From NCBI GenBank assembly GCA_019894765.1, contig JAGXNT010000075.1, forward strand, positions 9,451 through 73,450: a stretch of DNA of 64,000 bases. Direction: 5' to 3'. Shown here one piece after another: positions 1 to 8,651 of the stretch (position 1 is its first letter; the number at the start of each line of letters is the position of its first letter). The translations under genes and the position numbers were made by a program. Below the pieces are notes generated by a model. It had not been told where the DNA came from. It ran no database searches and saw only the letters and a program-made list of their open reading frames with translations. The DNA is from Candidatus Heimdallarchaeota archaeon (GTDB lineage Archaea; Asgardarchaeota; Heimdallarchaeia; JABLTI01).

Positions 1-72
1 CTAATCTTTAAAACTGAGTTTGCAAATACTATTTTGACCAAAGCTGTGGATATGAAATTAAAATGTCTATAA
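1..72 (+). CDS. 3' end of an unidentified gene cut by the window edge
   Basis: Frame 1 is open from the first base to a TAA at 70-72, giving about 23 residues that match no family I know. The stop overlaps the start of the next gene by ten bases (ATG at 63), an arrangement common in archaeal operons, so this is plausibly the tail of the preceding cistron. The stretch is too short to exclude a chance open frame. Confidence 0.3.
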   Translation, partial: LIFKTEFANTILTKAVDMKLKCL

Positions 73-509
73 AGGAAAATGATTTACCGGAGAATCGTAA
101 ACTCAGCGAAGGTGAAACTTATTTTTCATATTATCTAAAACAAAGATCGATGTGGATTTCTTTGTTATTGTCCACTTTTTTGCTGCTTGATATTATTACG
201 ATATTTGTGAAAACAAATTATTCCTTCACAAAAATTTTCGCTTACTTTGGTATTCTGATGCTGCTTTTAGCAGGAGGAGCTCTTACATTTATTTATTTTG
301 AAGAAAATTTCTTTTGGGCATTACTTGGGTCTTTAGTACTAGGAGTAATGCCATTAATTGAAATTATTATTGTATTAACAAAAGCACTTACCAGTGTAGA
401 TCTTGGTCTAGCAATCCTGTCTTTATTGATAATCTTACTATTATGTGTTTTACCGGTAATTTTGGTTAGTATTAGATTTAAAATTAAGAATAAGCAATCT
501 GAAAAATGA
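63..509 (+). CDS. small four-helix membrane protein, unknown function
   Basis: A 148-residue protein with a hydrophilic N-terminus (about 30 residues) followed by four predicted transmembrane helices near residues 31-49, 57-78, 83-106 and 113-137, and a short basic tail. No catalytic or binding motif is visible and I do not recognise the family. The next gene starts 15 bases downstream and also encodes a four-helix membrane protein, so the two are probably co-transcribed and could act as a two-subunit membrane complex; that is inference from spacing and topology only. Confidence 0.75.
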   Translation: MSIKENDLPENRKLSEGETYFSYYLKQRSMWISLLLSTFLLLDIITIFVKTNYSFTKIFAYFGILMLLLAGGALTFIYFEENFFWALLGSLVLGVMPLIEIIIVLTKALTSVDLGLAILSLLIILLLCVLPVILVSIRFKIKNKQSEK

Positions 510-524
510 ATTGATGGATGTTAC

Positions 525-1121
525 ATGAGTAAAAAACAGAAAAATGAAAGAAAAATCCATCACTATCTCAAGAGACTATTAGATCCTATTGTGATTATAT
601 TCATCGTTTTTTGGATTTATTCCATCAATATGCTTGCATTTTTCTTTAGGACACCAGGAATTTTTGCTACTGATTTATTTGCAGACACTATAACTCAGTA
701 TTTTTGGAATGGAAATTATTCAATTCTCGATATAGAATTAGATAGCATTACTGAAGGATTCACAGCAGATTTCCCAAAACAATTTAGCTGGGTATTTATT
801 GTAGCGGCAATCTGTTTTGTTCTATTAACAACCATTGGAATTGCTCTTGCTGTGTTCAAACAAGGAATAAATCGATTTAAGATTATTCGAATTGTAATAT
901 GGCCATTATTCATAATAGCTAGTATGATAATTGGTTCTGTTATTGTCTTCTTTAATTGGGGTGCTAGTTTAAAAACGGAAGATATAGTTATCTCGTATGG
1001 AAGAGTTGTAATGCTCAATTTTGTAGTTTCATTACTCTTTATTCTTTTAGTGTTAATTCTTAGTGCTTATCTTTCAAATTATGAAAAAAATCGAGCTAGT
1101 CAAATTATTAATTCATCATAA
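525..1121 (+). CDS. four-helix membrane protein, unknown function
   Basis: A 198-residue protein with a basic N-terminus rich in Lys/His, then hydrophobic helices near residues 21-42, 88-111, 121-144 and 161-183. The loop between helices 1 and 2 (about 45 residues, several acidic residues) is probably extracytoplasmic. It follows another membrane protein by 15 bases, so the pair looks like one operon. It converges on the DUF2797 gene with only 18 bases between the stops. I do not recognise the family. Confidence 0.75.
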   Translation: MSKKQKNERKIHHYLKRLLDPIVIIFIVFWIYSINMLAFFFRTPGIFATDLFADTITQYFWNGNYSILDIELDSITEGFTADFPKQFSWVFIVAAICFVLLTTIGIALAVFKQGINRFKIIRIVIWPLFIIASMIIGSVIVFFNWGASLKTEDIVISYGRVVMLNFVVSLLFILLVLILSAYLSNYEKNRASQIINSS

Positions 1122-1139
1122 TTTTCTTAGTCAAATAGA

Positions 1140-2048
1140 TTAAACGAAATCAAACAAACTTTTTTGCCCTTTCATCTCTTCATAATCTTGACTTAAATGA
1201 GCTTGAATTCCTACAAGTGAATCTAGATTTAGAGCATAATGAGTTTCAACGTTTTTAACTATCAATATTGAACCCTTAACGCCAACTATTTTTCCACTTA
1301 TATCTAAGCCTGTTTTATCTAATTTGAGAACTAATGGTTGTGCAGTTAATGAGTGTATATCACTGTAATATTTATCGAGAAAAACAACAGAATCCAATTC
1401 TTTCTTCGGAATAAGAATCTCTGATTTCATTGTTGCATATATCTCATCAATAATTGATTGTAGTTCATTTTTTACTTGATCTTTATTGATTTCTTTTCCT
1501 ATGGATTTCATTTTCTGACTAATTCTAACAGCTAAGGGTAAGGAGAATTTCGTACTTATTTGTTGTTCCAAAGCTCTTGGTGCGAGACCAACACCAACTG
1601 CAACACTAATGCCAGCATCGCTCCCTTGTCCAATCCATCTTCGCATAGGATTAGTAGATGATCCTACCTTAATTCTTCCTGCAATGTGGGTAAGATAAAC
1701 ATGAGCAAGAGTTCTCCAACAATATTCGTTTGCTTCTTCACTGGATGGATGACAAAAATCTCCCTGACAAATAGCTTTGCAAATGTAGAATTCTGATAAA
1801 GCACATCTTTGGCATTGAACTCTGTTTAAAGGTAGGACCTCAACAGTTGGGCAAGTTACGTGTTTTCTTGCTGAATTACTAAAACCCACGCAGAACTTCT
1901 CTTGTTCTGGTTCAACCTTTATAGTAACACTTTTCCCTTTTTTTAGAAATAATATGTTATCTTGTTCGCTCCCATGTTCAGTAAACAGAATATAAGGTTC
2001 CGGATGAGGTTTCATTTTCCATCCGAAGAGTTGTATGAAAGCATCCAT
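1140..2048 (-). CDS. DUF2797 family protein (GIY-YIG-like core with Cys-rich region)
   Basis: The 302-residue protein fits DUF2797: a Cys-rich segment (C66, C79, C82, C90, C94, C99, probably metal-binding) is followed by a short GIY-YIG-like core. The core has VYLTHIAGRIKVGSS near residues 117-131, MRRWIGQGSDAG near 135-146 with the family's R-W-x-x-Q-G signature, and a downstream ALEQQI segment. The family is widespread in archaea and actinobacteria, and its biochemical role is not established. The C-terminal 100 residues look like a small beta domain. It is transcribed divergently from the DHH phosphoesterase with a 134-base spacer containing a TATA-like TTTAAATA near 2095. Confidence 0.75.
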   Translation of the reverse strand: MDAFIQLFGWKMKPHPEPYILFTEHGSEQDNILFLKKGKSVTIKVEPEQEKFCVGFSNSARKHVTCPTVEVLPLNRVQCQRCALSEFYICKAICQGDFCHPSSEEANEYCWRTLAHVYLTHIAGRIKVGSSTNPMRRWIGQGSDAGISVAVGVGLAPRALEQQISTKFSLPLAVRISQKMKSIGKEINKDQVKNELQSIIDEIYATMKSEILIPKKELDSVVFLDKYYSDIHSLTAQPLVLKLDKTGLDISGKIVGVKGSILIVKNVETHYALNLDSLVGIQAHLSQDYEEMKGQKSLFDFV

Positions 2049-2182
2049 AAGAATACGCCCAGATAAGTTTAAGTGGCAAAGAACCTCAAAGGTCTTTAAA
2101 TATTTGTTTCTTATAGAGTTAAAAGAGGATTAAATCCATATTTTGATTTAAGAAATAGATATTGGAAAGTTGAGTGAAGTAA

Positions 2183-3163
2183 ATGAGTGAAACGATAATT
2201 CTCTGTCATGGTGATTGTGATGGAATGACTTCAGGAGCAATTGCTTTAGCTGCTAATCCTGGTGCACGAATTTGGTTAACTAAACCATTTAATTTAGATG
2301 ATGACTTGAAGAGAATCGATCAGAAATATGATAAAATCATCATTACTGACATTGCACTTAATGAAGAAGATTACAATAAAACATTTCAAGAAATGAGAAG
2401 ATTGAGAAAACTCGGAAGTGAAATAATATACATAGACCATCATCCTCTTCCAGAGGGAATAAAAAAGAAAGACATTCCAGCAACTATTACAATTCACAGA
2501 CTTGATGGTTGTGCTGCTGAATTAACATATCTACATTTTGAGGATAAACTAAGTTGGGAGTATAGGATTTTAGCTGCAATTGGGGCTGTTGGTGACTATG
2601 TAATGGATTCAATATTTGCTCAAGAAGTTATGAATGATTATGATGGTCGAAGTATAGCTTTCCAAGCTGCAATTATTGTCCAAAGTCTTGGTGAAATTCC
2701 TGAATCCGACGATATGAAAATGAAGAAAAGCATTATTGAAAGATTAGCTTTAGGTATTCTACCGAGTGAGCTAAATAATCTAGTAGATAGAGCAATGAGA
2801 GGAAGTCAAATCGAGAAATTAGTTAGAGAATACGTACATAAAAATGCTAAGCAAAAGAAGTTTATTGGTTATATCTTGGATATACCGACTGGAGGAGGTT
2901 TCAAAGGTAAAGGGGCATTATTTGCTGCTACGGCAATGGATAAACCAGTGGGGATTTGTGGAAATTCTATTGGTGAAGATATTTCAATGTCTCTTCGAAG
3001 AAGAGATGAAAATTATGACCTTAATATTGCTGTAAGAAAAGCAGCGACAGAAGTCGGGGGAAGTGGTGGTGGTCATCCCTCAGCAGCTGGAGCCAGAATC
3101 AAAAAAACTAAATGGATAAAATTCTTGGATTTACTGGATTTTGAGTTGAAGAAACAAGAGTAA
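2183..3163 (+). CDS. DHH-family phosphoesterase (RecJ/NrnA-like nuclease)
   Basis: A 326-residue single-chain DHH-DHHA1 protein. Visible metal-binding motifs are HGDCDGMTSG (residues 9-18), an ITDIA motif near 54-58, IDHHPLP (84-90) and AVGDY near 134-138. The substrate-binding GGSGGGHPSAAGARI motif of the DHHA1 domain lies near 292-306. The family cleaves phosphodiester bonds in single-stranded or very short nucleic acids with Mn2+. Length and layout match the archaeal RecJ-like/NrnA-like branch rather than bacterial RecJ. I cannot tell exonuclease from nanoRNase by eye. The DUF362 gene follows after 22 bases. Confidence 0.85.
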   Translation: MSETIILCHGDCDGMTSGAIALAANPGARIWLTKPFNLDDDLKRIDQKYDKIIITDIALNEEDYNKTFQEMRRLRKLGSEIIYIDHHPLPEGIKKKDIPATITIHRLDGCAAELTYLHFEDKLSWEYRILAAIGAVGDYVMDSIFAQEVMNDYDGRSIAFQAAIIVQSLGEIPESDDMKMKKSIIERLALGILPSELNNLVDRAMRGSQIEKLVREYVHKNAKQKKFIGYILDIPTGGGFKGKGALFAATAMDKPVGICGNSIGEDISMSLRRRDENYDLNIAVRKAATEVGGSGGGHPSAAGARIKKTKWIKFLDLLDFELKKQE

Positions 3164-3185
3164 TAAATCACTGTGGCAAGGCAAA

Positions 3186-3950
3186 TTGATTACAATTATT
3201 GAAAATACTAAGCAATTAAAGAGTCATCTTTACGAATGGCTGGAACAGAAAAATTTTGTTGGACACATGCAAAACAAAAAAATATTACTGAAGCCAAACA
3301 TGGGTTATCCAAAACCGGCTCCCTTTACTACTTCAACAGAAATCATAAGAGCTGTTGTAGAGCTTTTAAGTGAATTGAACTCCCAACAAATAATAATTGG
3401 AGAGGGATCAACAAGTCATTCTAATGCCTTAGAGAATTTTGAAGCAACTGGATTAATTGAAGAATTAAAGGATTTCAAAGTTCAATTCATAGATCTAAAT
3501 AAGCAAGAAAGTGATTCTGTGGAATTATCAAACAATGTTACACATTACTTACCAAAATTGTTGAAACAAGTTGACATTAGAATATCAATGCCTGTCATAA
3601 AGTTCTACGATGATGATGAAGGAGAATTCTTTTTATCAAACGCAATAAAGAATTTCTTTGGTTTGCCACCTAAGGAAAAATACCAAAAAGATTCAGAATC
3701 AGAAAAAAGAGATTCTTTACACAATGATTTGCATAAATCAGTAGTTGAAATTTTTCATGCCGTTGAAAACTATGCCCCATTTGATTTATACATCTGTGAT
3801 GGAACCAAAGTTTTGGAAGGAGAAGCGACGATTGGTCAAGCAAAACATTGGGGAAAAATAGTGATTTCTGACAATGCATTAGAAGCTGATTTAAAGGTAT
3901 TAGAAATCCTCAAAAAACCTTTACCAAAATATCTAAGACTGCTTGCATGA
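3186..3950 (+). CDS. DUF362 family protein
   Basis: A 254-residue protein with the DUF362 hallmark KILLKPNMGYPKPAP near residues 28-42, an IIGEGSTSHS segment and an ISMPVIK segment. DUF362 domains occur in archaea and clostridia, often with ferredoxin domains, and their reaction is unknown. This copy has no CxxCxxC cluster and is at the short end of the family. The start used is TTG, giving MITIIENTKQ. The gene follows the DHH phosphoesterase by 22 bases and converges on the pilin-like gene 27 bases after its stop. Confidence 0.7.
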   Translation: MITIIENTKQLKSHLYEWLEQKNFVGHMQNKKILLKPNMGYPKPAPFTTSTEIIRAVVELLSELNSQQIIIGEGSTSHSNALENFEATGLIEELKDFKVQFIDLNKQESDSVELSNNVTHYLPKLLKQVDIRISMPVIKFYDDDEGEFFLSNAIKNFFGLPPKEKYQKDSESEKRDSLHNDLHKSVVEIFHAVENYAPFDLYICDGTKVLEGEATIGQAKHWGKIVISDNALEADLKVLEILKKPLPKYLRLLA

Positions 3951-3977
3951 AATTAAAAAAAATTTGGTACTTTTTTA

Positions 3978-5147
3978 TCATGCAGCAGATATAGAGATTA
4001 AGTGAGGACCACTTGCATCATTACCAGGATCGATAAATGATATGTATTGAATGTATTTGAACACATTAACTAAAAAACTAGCAGTATGAGTATGAATCGG
4101 TTGATAAGGTGAATCAAGTTGGTTCCCAAGATCAATTTCTTTGATCATGCCAAATGGGACACTTACACATCTAGCACCAGCATTGGAATTGTACCACCAA
4201 TCATCAATATATTCATGTCCAAGATTCCAGATATCACTACTCCCGTCAGTATATGTAACATTAAGTGTTAGAGCAGTAGCACCATTTGCAAACTCATCAC
4301 CCCACGAACCGGCTAATCCTAAGAGAAATAGTTTGTTTGCTCTGAAGGGTATTGCAGTTCTATTGATTTGTTGCAAAGTCGGTTGATTTGTTAGGTTTCC
4401 ATTAACTGAATGAAAAATAACGATTTTTCCAGTATAATAGAACTTCACGTAATCGCTTTGCCCTGGTACTGGCAACCAAACATATTGTCCTGGCAGTAAT
4501 GGCCCATGGTTATCACCACCAGTTGTCCAATAGTTATTAGATGGCCAACCTGGAACATCAATAGATCCTTCTAAACCATAAACTTGTAAATCAAAAACTT
4601 CAAAATTTTCAAGCACGTCATCAAAATCTGCTTGCGCATTTAGGAGTGCCCAGTCAGAAATTTGAGCTGCTGTTTGGCCGGAATGATAAATTTCTAAACG
4701 ATAATAAGTCTCATCATATAACTCTAATTCAATTTGATCTGAGGGAATTACAAAGGTATTATCGGTACGCAATTTTACTGTTTTCGGATCCGATGGTGAA
4801 ACTATTGCACTACCAGCAATCGTAAAATTCCATTCTTCATGTTTTATCCATTGATTTTTGTTACCCAATTGACTTCTTGCAACAGTCCAAATAATTACTT
4901 GACTAATTTCTACTTCCCTTGTTCCAATATTAGAAACAAAGAGAGTTATTTCATCGTACCATGAATCTTTGTTTCTATCTTTTATGCCATGGACAGTAGC
5001 ATAAAGATTTGTTCGATTAAACATAGGAATTACTAAGAAATAGACTATTGCTGCAGAAGTTACTGTTAAAGCGATTAAGAGAATTGCAGCAATAACGGGA
5101 CTAACTGCTTTTCTTCTATTAATCAATCTTTTAATTGTTTTCAACAT
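3978..5147 (-). CDS. pilin-like secreted protein with class III signal peptide (copy 2)
   Basis: The N-terminus is a type IV pilin/archaellin-type signal: a basic stretch ending in RRKA, then VSPVIAAILLIALTV as the hydrophobic helix of the archaeal pilin N-terminal family (PF07790-like). Cleavage would fall before VSPV, as by an archaeal prepilin peptidase. The remaining 350 residues are a large extracellular beta-rich domain ending in DDWWY, THTASF and FIDPGND segments shared with the neighbouring paralogue. I use ATG at 5147 because GGTG lies 9 bases upstream and this start aligns with the paralogue; a TTG at 5162 is the alternative. Likely a surface filament or adhesin subunit. Confidence 0.8.
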   Translation of the reverse strand: MLKTIKRLINRRKAVSPVIAAILLIALTVTSAAIVYFLVIPMFNRTNLYATVHGIKDRNKDSWYDEITLFVSNIGTREVEISQVIIWTVARSQLGNKNQWIKHEEWNFTIAGSAIVSPSDPKTVKLRTDNTFVIPSDQIELELYDETYYRLEIYHSGQTAAQISDWALLNAQADFDDVLENFEVFDLQVYGLEGSIDVPGWPSNNYWTTGGDNHGPLLPGQYVWLPVPGQSDYVKFYYTGKIVIFHSVNGNLTNQPTLQQINRTAIPFRANKLFLLGLAGSWGDEFANGATALTLNVTYTDGSSDIWNLGHEYIDDWWYNSNAGARCVSVPFGMIKEIDLGNQLDSPYQPIHTHTASFLVNVFKYIQYISFIDPGNDASGPHLISISAA

Positions 5148-5319
5148 AAGTGCAAACACCAATGAATTATAATAAGATGTTCTTCTTCTTAATTAATTAA
5201 TTTTCTTTTGGCACTATATTATTATGTACTCTTACATATATTCTTTCGGTTCTTGATAATTTTGAAAAAAGAATTAAAAATAAAGAAAAAAGAATCTAGC
5301 GAATTGCTAGATTGTTAAA

Positions 5320-6465
5320 TTATCTGAATGTTAGTGAAAGTAAATGTCCACCTGAGCGATCATCACCAGGATCAGCAAAAATAACAGCCTTAAGGTATTT
5401 GAAATAATCCAAGTAAAATCTAGTTGTGTGGGTATGAATATGTGAATTAGGAGTATCTGCTTGTGTACCAAGATCTATTTCTGTAACAGCACCTGTAGGA
5501 GCAGAGATACAAATACCTCCAGGATTTGCATCATACCACCAATCATCAACGTATGAATGATTTAAAAGATAGTTATCAGTTGTATCATCAGTATAAACAA
5601 AAGTTAAATTCACTGCCCAATCACCAACTGTAAACCAATCACCCCAAGATCCTGCTAATCCTAAGATGAAAAATTTACTGGCTCTGAATGGATTACTACT
5701 TATGTCAAAAGTTTGCACGAGTGGTTGTTCAGTTAAGTTACCATTTATTGAGTGAAAAACAACTATTTGTGATCCAATATAAAATGGTACTAATTGTGCT
5801 TCATCTAGCACTGGAAGAAGTTTGACTGCATCTGGAAAAAGTTGTTCATCACCATCAGCATTTGTTAGATAGTTATTTGCAGCTCTACTTGGATCATCGA
5901 TTGTGCCCTCAAAACCAGAGGCAGTTAGATTAAACTGCGAAAAATTGGTTAGGATATCAAAGAGGTCTACTCGATCATTCAAGGATTCCCAATCGCTAAA
6001 ATAGGCATTTTTACTACCTGTGTATTGAATTTCAAGACGATAAAAGGTATTTTCCCAAATTGTCAAACCAATTTGATTATCACCATTAATTTTCGCATAA
6101 TATATTTCAGAGGGATTCGAGATAGCTTGAGCTTCAATATCAAAAACCCAATCCAGATGAGGAATCCAGAAATCCGGGATTGCCAGGGTACTGGTAGTTG
6201 CTGTCCAAACTGTTACATTTACAATTTCTACAGATTTTGTTCCAGTATTCACAACATATAATGAAATTTCGTCAAATAACGAATCCTTATTGGTGTCCTT
6301 AATTTTGTCTATTGAAATTTCAATCCTGTGTCTCTGAAATATTGGGACTATAACAAAATAAACTATTGCTACTGCTGCGACAGTAAGAGCTATTAAGAGA
6401 AGAGCTGCAACAACTGGACTTACTGCTTTTCTTCGATAATACAATCTTTTTATTTTCTTAATCAT
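5320..6465 (-). CDS. pilin-like secreted protein with class III signal peptide (copy 1)
   Basis: This 381-residue protein is a tandem paralogue of the next gene on the strand. It has the same basic stretch ending RRKA, a pilin helix VSPVVAALLLIALTV, a conserved ILGLAGSWGD segment in the middle, and a closing block with DDWWYDANPGG, HTHTTRF and ADPGDD. GGTGG upstream of ATG 6465 is a good ribosome-binding site. The large C-terminal domain is far bigger than in a simple pilin, so it may be a filament tip or a cell-surface binding protein. No assembly ATPase, platform protein or prepilin peptidase is encoded in this window. Confidence 0.8.
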   Translation of the reverse strand: MIKKIKRLYYRRKAVSPVVAALLLIALTVAAVAIVYFVIVPIFQRHRIEISIDKIKDTNKDSLFDEISLYVVNTGTKSVEIVNVTVWTATTSTLAIPDFWIPHLDWVFDIEAQAISNPSEIYYAKINGDNQIGLTIWENTFYRLEIQYTGSKNAYFSDWESLNDRVDLFDILTNFSQFNLTASGFEGTIDDPSRAANNYLTNADGDEQLFPDAVKLLPVLDEAQLVPFYIGSQIVVFHSINGNLTEQPLVQTFDISSNPFRASKFFILGLAGSWGDWFTVGDWAVNLTFVYTDDTTDNYLLNHSYVDDWWYDANPGGICISAPTGAVTEIDLGTQADTPNSHIHTHTTRFYLDYFKYLKAVIFADPGDDRSGGHLLSLTFR

Positions 6466-6588
6466 GTTTAGGTTCCACCATCTTCTTTAACTTCTAATCG
6501 AATAAAAGCTGCGAAACTCATATACTTAATAATTAGAACATTCCATTCTTAAATTAATTGTATTTTACATATTTACAGAGAAAAGCTA

Positions 6589-7272
6589 TTATTCTTTCTT
6601 TATTGTTAGAAATAAATTGTGATTGGATATTTCACTCTTCATAATTTTAAATCCAAGTGTTAAGACTAAATCTTCGAGTTCTTCTTTCTCAAAAAGATAA
6701 TAATAGCGCTTGATTTTCTTTCCATTTGGAAGTGTCCAAGGGACTATGATATCTTTTTTTCCTGATTGAACTAACTCACGTAAATCCTCTTTCTCAAACC
6801 TTGGATGAGATTTTAACCAAGTGCTGATAAGACAAATCCCATTCTCTGTTAAGATTCGCTTGATTTCCCGTAAAACAAGTATTCGATCGTCTAATTCTTC
6901 AAAATGATGAAGGACAGCAATCATTATAATACAGTTAAATGTTTTATTCTTAAATGGGAGAAATAATGCATCTGCATTAATTAAACTAATAAGCCTGTTT
7001 TTTACCAATGATAATTCTTTATCTTTTGCTGTTTGTAGAATTCTATATGAAACATCTAAACCTATCGTATCGAGGTTTCTCTCGAGCATGACCCTTGTAT
7101 GACGAGCATTCCCACACCCTAGATCTAAAATTCGACTTGAAGTAGGAAGTTGCTGAACAAAATGTATAACTTCTTTCCAAGGATGTCTTCTTTTAGAATC
7201 AAAACTTTCCGCAATTAAGTCATAGACTTCAGGAATTGAAATTAATTCTTTAGAGTTGTTTTTATCATTCAT
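6589..7272 (-). CDS. Trm9/ALKBH8-like tRNA wobble-uridine methyltransferase candidate
   Basis: A class I SAM methyltransferase of 227 residues. It begins with EVYDLIAESFDSKR, has the SAM-binding LDLGCGNARHTR motif near residues 50-61, an acidic motif II region, and an IMIAVLHHF motif IV. The C-terminal IIVPWTLPNGKK and RYYYLFEKEELEDL segments resemble the Trm9 family, which methylates the carboxymethyl group on wobble uridine (cm5U to mcm5U). Archaeal Trm9-like enzymes need the activator Trm112, which is not in this window. Family membership is supported by several motifs; the substrate is inferred. Confidence 0.7.
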   Translation of the reverse strand: MNDKNNSKELISIPEVYDLIAESFDSKRRHPWKEVIHFVQQLPTSSRILDLGCGNARHTRVMLERNLDTIGLDVSYRILQTAKDKELSLVKNRLISLINADALFLPFKNKTFNCIIMIAVLHHFEELDDRILVLREIKRILTENGICLISTWLKSHPRFEKEDLRELVQSGKKDIIVPWTLPNGKKIKRYYYLFEKEELEDLVLTLGFKIMKSEISNHNLFLTIKKE

Positions 7273-7387
7273 TACATTGATTTTGATAATTCAAACTTAA
7301 TAACTTTAGTGCCGAGTAATATGTTTTAACAAATTAACAACTGATATTTATCAATAAACTTAATTGATTTTAAAAACAATTATACAC

Positions 7388-7460
7388 TGGCTATGATGTG
7401 ACGTACGGTCTGGCTAGTCTTATGTGCAAGACAATGAGCAAAACTGGGGTAGCTGAGCCA
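7388..7460 (+). ncRNA. candidate C/D-box guide RNA
   Basis: A G+C-richer block of about 73 bases in a very AT-rich spacer. A 4-bp terminal stem, TGGC (7388-7391) with GCCA (7457-7460), brackets a C-box-like ATGATGT (7393-7399) and a D box CTGA (7453-7456), the layout of a k-turn. Weaker internal boxes are CTGG (7410-7413, D'-like) and ATGAGCA (7434-7440, C'-like). This leaves a 12-base guide at 7441-7452 next to the D box. A TATA-like TTTTAAAAA lies about 20 bases upstream and a T-rich tract follows. The C box deviates from RTGATGA and the target is unknown. Confidence 0.4.
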
Positions 7461-7568
7461 CCAATTTCCTTATTTTTATCAAGTTTACTTTATTCAAAAA
7501 TCAAATACAAAAAATTTTAATGCTAATACTTACAACAGAACAAAAACAGATTAAATCGAGGCTTTTTA

Positions 7569-8588
7569 ATGGACGAAAAATTCAATGTAATTCAAGTAGG
7601 ATTCGGTCCAATGGGACAATTAGTGACAAAACTCCTTTTGAAACGAGATAATGTAAATTTCATAGGAATCGTAGATATTGATCCAGCATTTGAAGGTAAG
7701 AAACTGAGTGAAATTCTTGGATCATCTGATCTCCCTGATTTATCAATAGTAAAGGAACTTGATCCTTTATTGAACGATGAAGTTGATGTTGTTATAATTG
7801 CTACCTCTTCATTTTTTGAAACCATTGCTCCAATGATAATCAAAGTTGTTGAAGCAGGTGCTCATGTCATCACTATGTGTGAGCAATTATCCTATCCATG
7901 GGATTTCCATTCAGACTTGGCAACAAAAATTGATACCATTGCCAAAGAGAATAATGTAACTGTTACTGGTTCAGGAATAAATCCCGGGTATCTTATGGAT
8001 TTATTACCAATAGTATTAACAGCTCCTTGTGAAACAGTAGAAAAAATCCATGTAACTCGAATGATGAATTCGAGTCGAAGAAGAATACCATTCCAAAAGA
8101 AAATCGGTACTAGTCTAACAATTGGCGAATTTAACAAGAAAATCAGTGATAAAGAAATCACAGGACATGTAGGACTTGAAGAATCAATTCAAATGATTGT
8201 CTCAGCTTTAGGGTTTGAAGTAGATGAAATTGTCGAATTTCCACCAAAACCAATGATAACAGAGAAAGAATTCGATAGTCCCTTTGGAAGAGTTCCAGAA
8301 GGTTATGTTAGAGGATTACATAGCAGAGGAGTTGCTACAAAAGGTGGAAAAGAAATCATAATTCTTGATTTCTTTGCATATGCAGGTGATCACGAAGAAT
8401 ATGATAGTATTGTTATTGAAGGAGTACCAGGAATAAACCAGAAAATCATCGGTGGAGTTCATGGTGATGTTGGTACAGCTTCTATGATTGTGAATCTTAT
8501 TCCGAAAGTGGTTGAAGCAAATCCCGGATTATTAACCATGAAAGATTTACCAGCACCTGGTTACACTGGTTTTATTATGAAGAAATAA
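7569..8588 (+). CDS. 2,4-diaminopentanoate dehydrogenase-like oxidoreductase
   Basis: A 339-residue NAD(P)-dependent enzyme with an N-terminal Rossmann motif VIQVGFGPMGQLV (residues 6-18), related to dihydrodipicolinate reductase. The HVITMCEQLSYPW and GSGINPGYLMDLLP segments are typical of 2,4-diaminopentanoate dehydrogenase (the ornithine-fermentation enzyme Ord) and its relatives. No other gene of the ornithine pathway is nearby, so the substrate in this organism is open; amino-acid dehydrogenation is the best guess. The gene stands alone, preceded by a 296-base spacer and followed by a hairpin terminator. Confidence 0.65.
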   Translation: MDEKFNVIQVGFGPMGQLVTKLLLKRDNVNFIGIVDIDPAFEGKKLSEILGSSDLPDLSIVKELDPLLNDEVDVVIIATSSFFETIAPMIIKVVEAGAHVITMCEQLSYPWDFHSDLATKIDTIAKENNVTVTGSGINPGYLMDLLPIVLTAPCETVEKIHVTRMMNSSRRRIPFQKKIGTSLTIGEFNKKISDKEITGHVGLEESIQMIVSALGFEVDEIVEFPPKPMITEKEFDSPFGRVPEGYVRGLHSRGVATKGGKEIIILDFFAYAGDHEEYDSIVIEGVPGINQKIIGGVHGDVGTASMIVNLIPKVVEANPGLLTMKDLPAPGYTGFIMKK

Positions 8589-8615
8589 TTCATCAAAAGA
8601 TCAATTCAATAATAC

Positions 8616-8650
8616 AAACCTCAGGTTTTGAGGTTTCTTTTCTTTCTTTT
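8616..8650 (+). terminator. hairpin terminator between convergent genes
   Basis: A perfect inverted repeat, AAACCTCA (8616-8623) and TGAGGTTT (8629-8636), with a five-base loop, is followed by a pyrimidine tract rich in T (8637-8650). It sits between the stops of the diaminopentanoate dehydrogenase-like gene and the geranylgeranyl reductase gene, where transcription from both sides must end. Confidence 0.6.
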
Positions 8651-8651
8651 A

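Noticed and set aside
7380..7465. tRNA gene in the G+C-richer block
   Set aside because: No cloverleaf can be formed; the box and terminal stem pattern fits a C/D RNA better.
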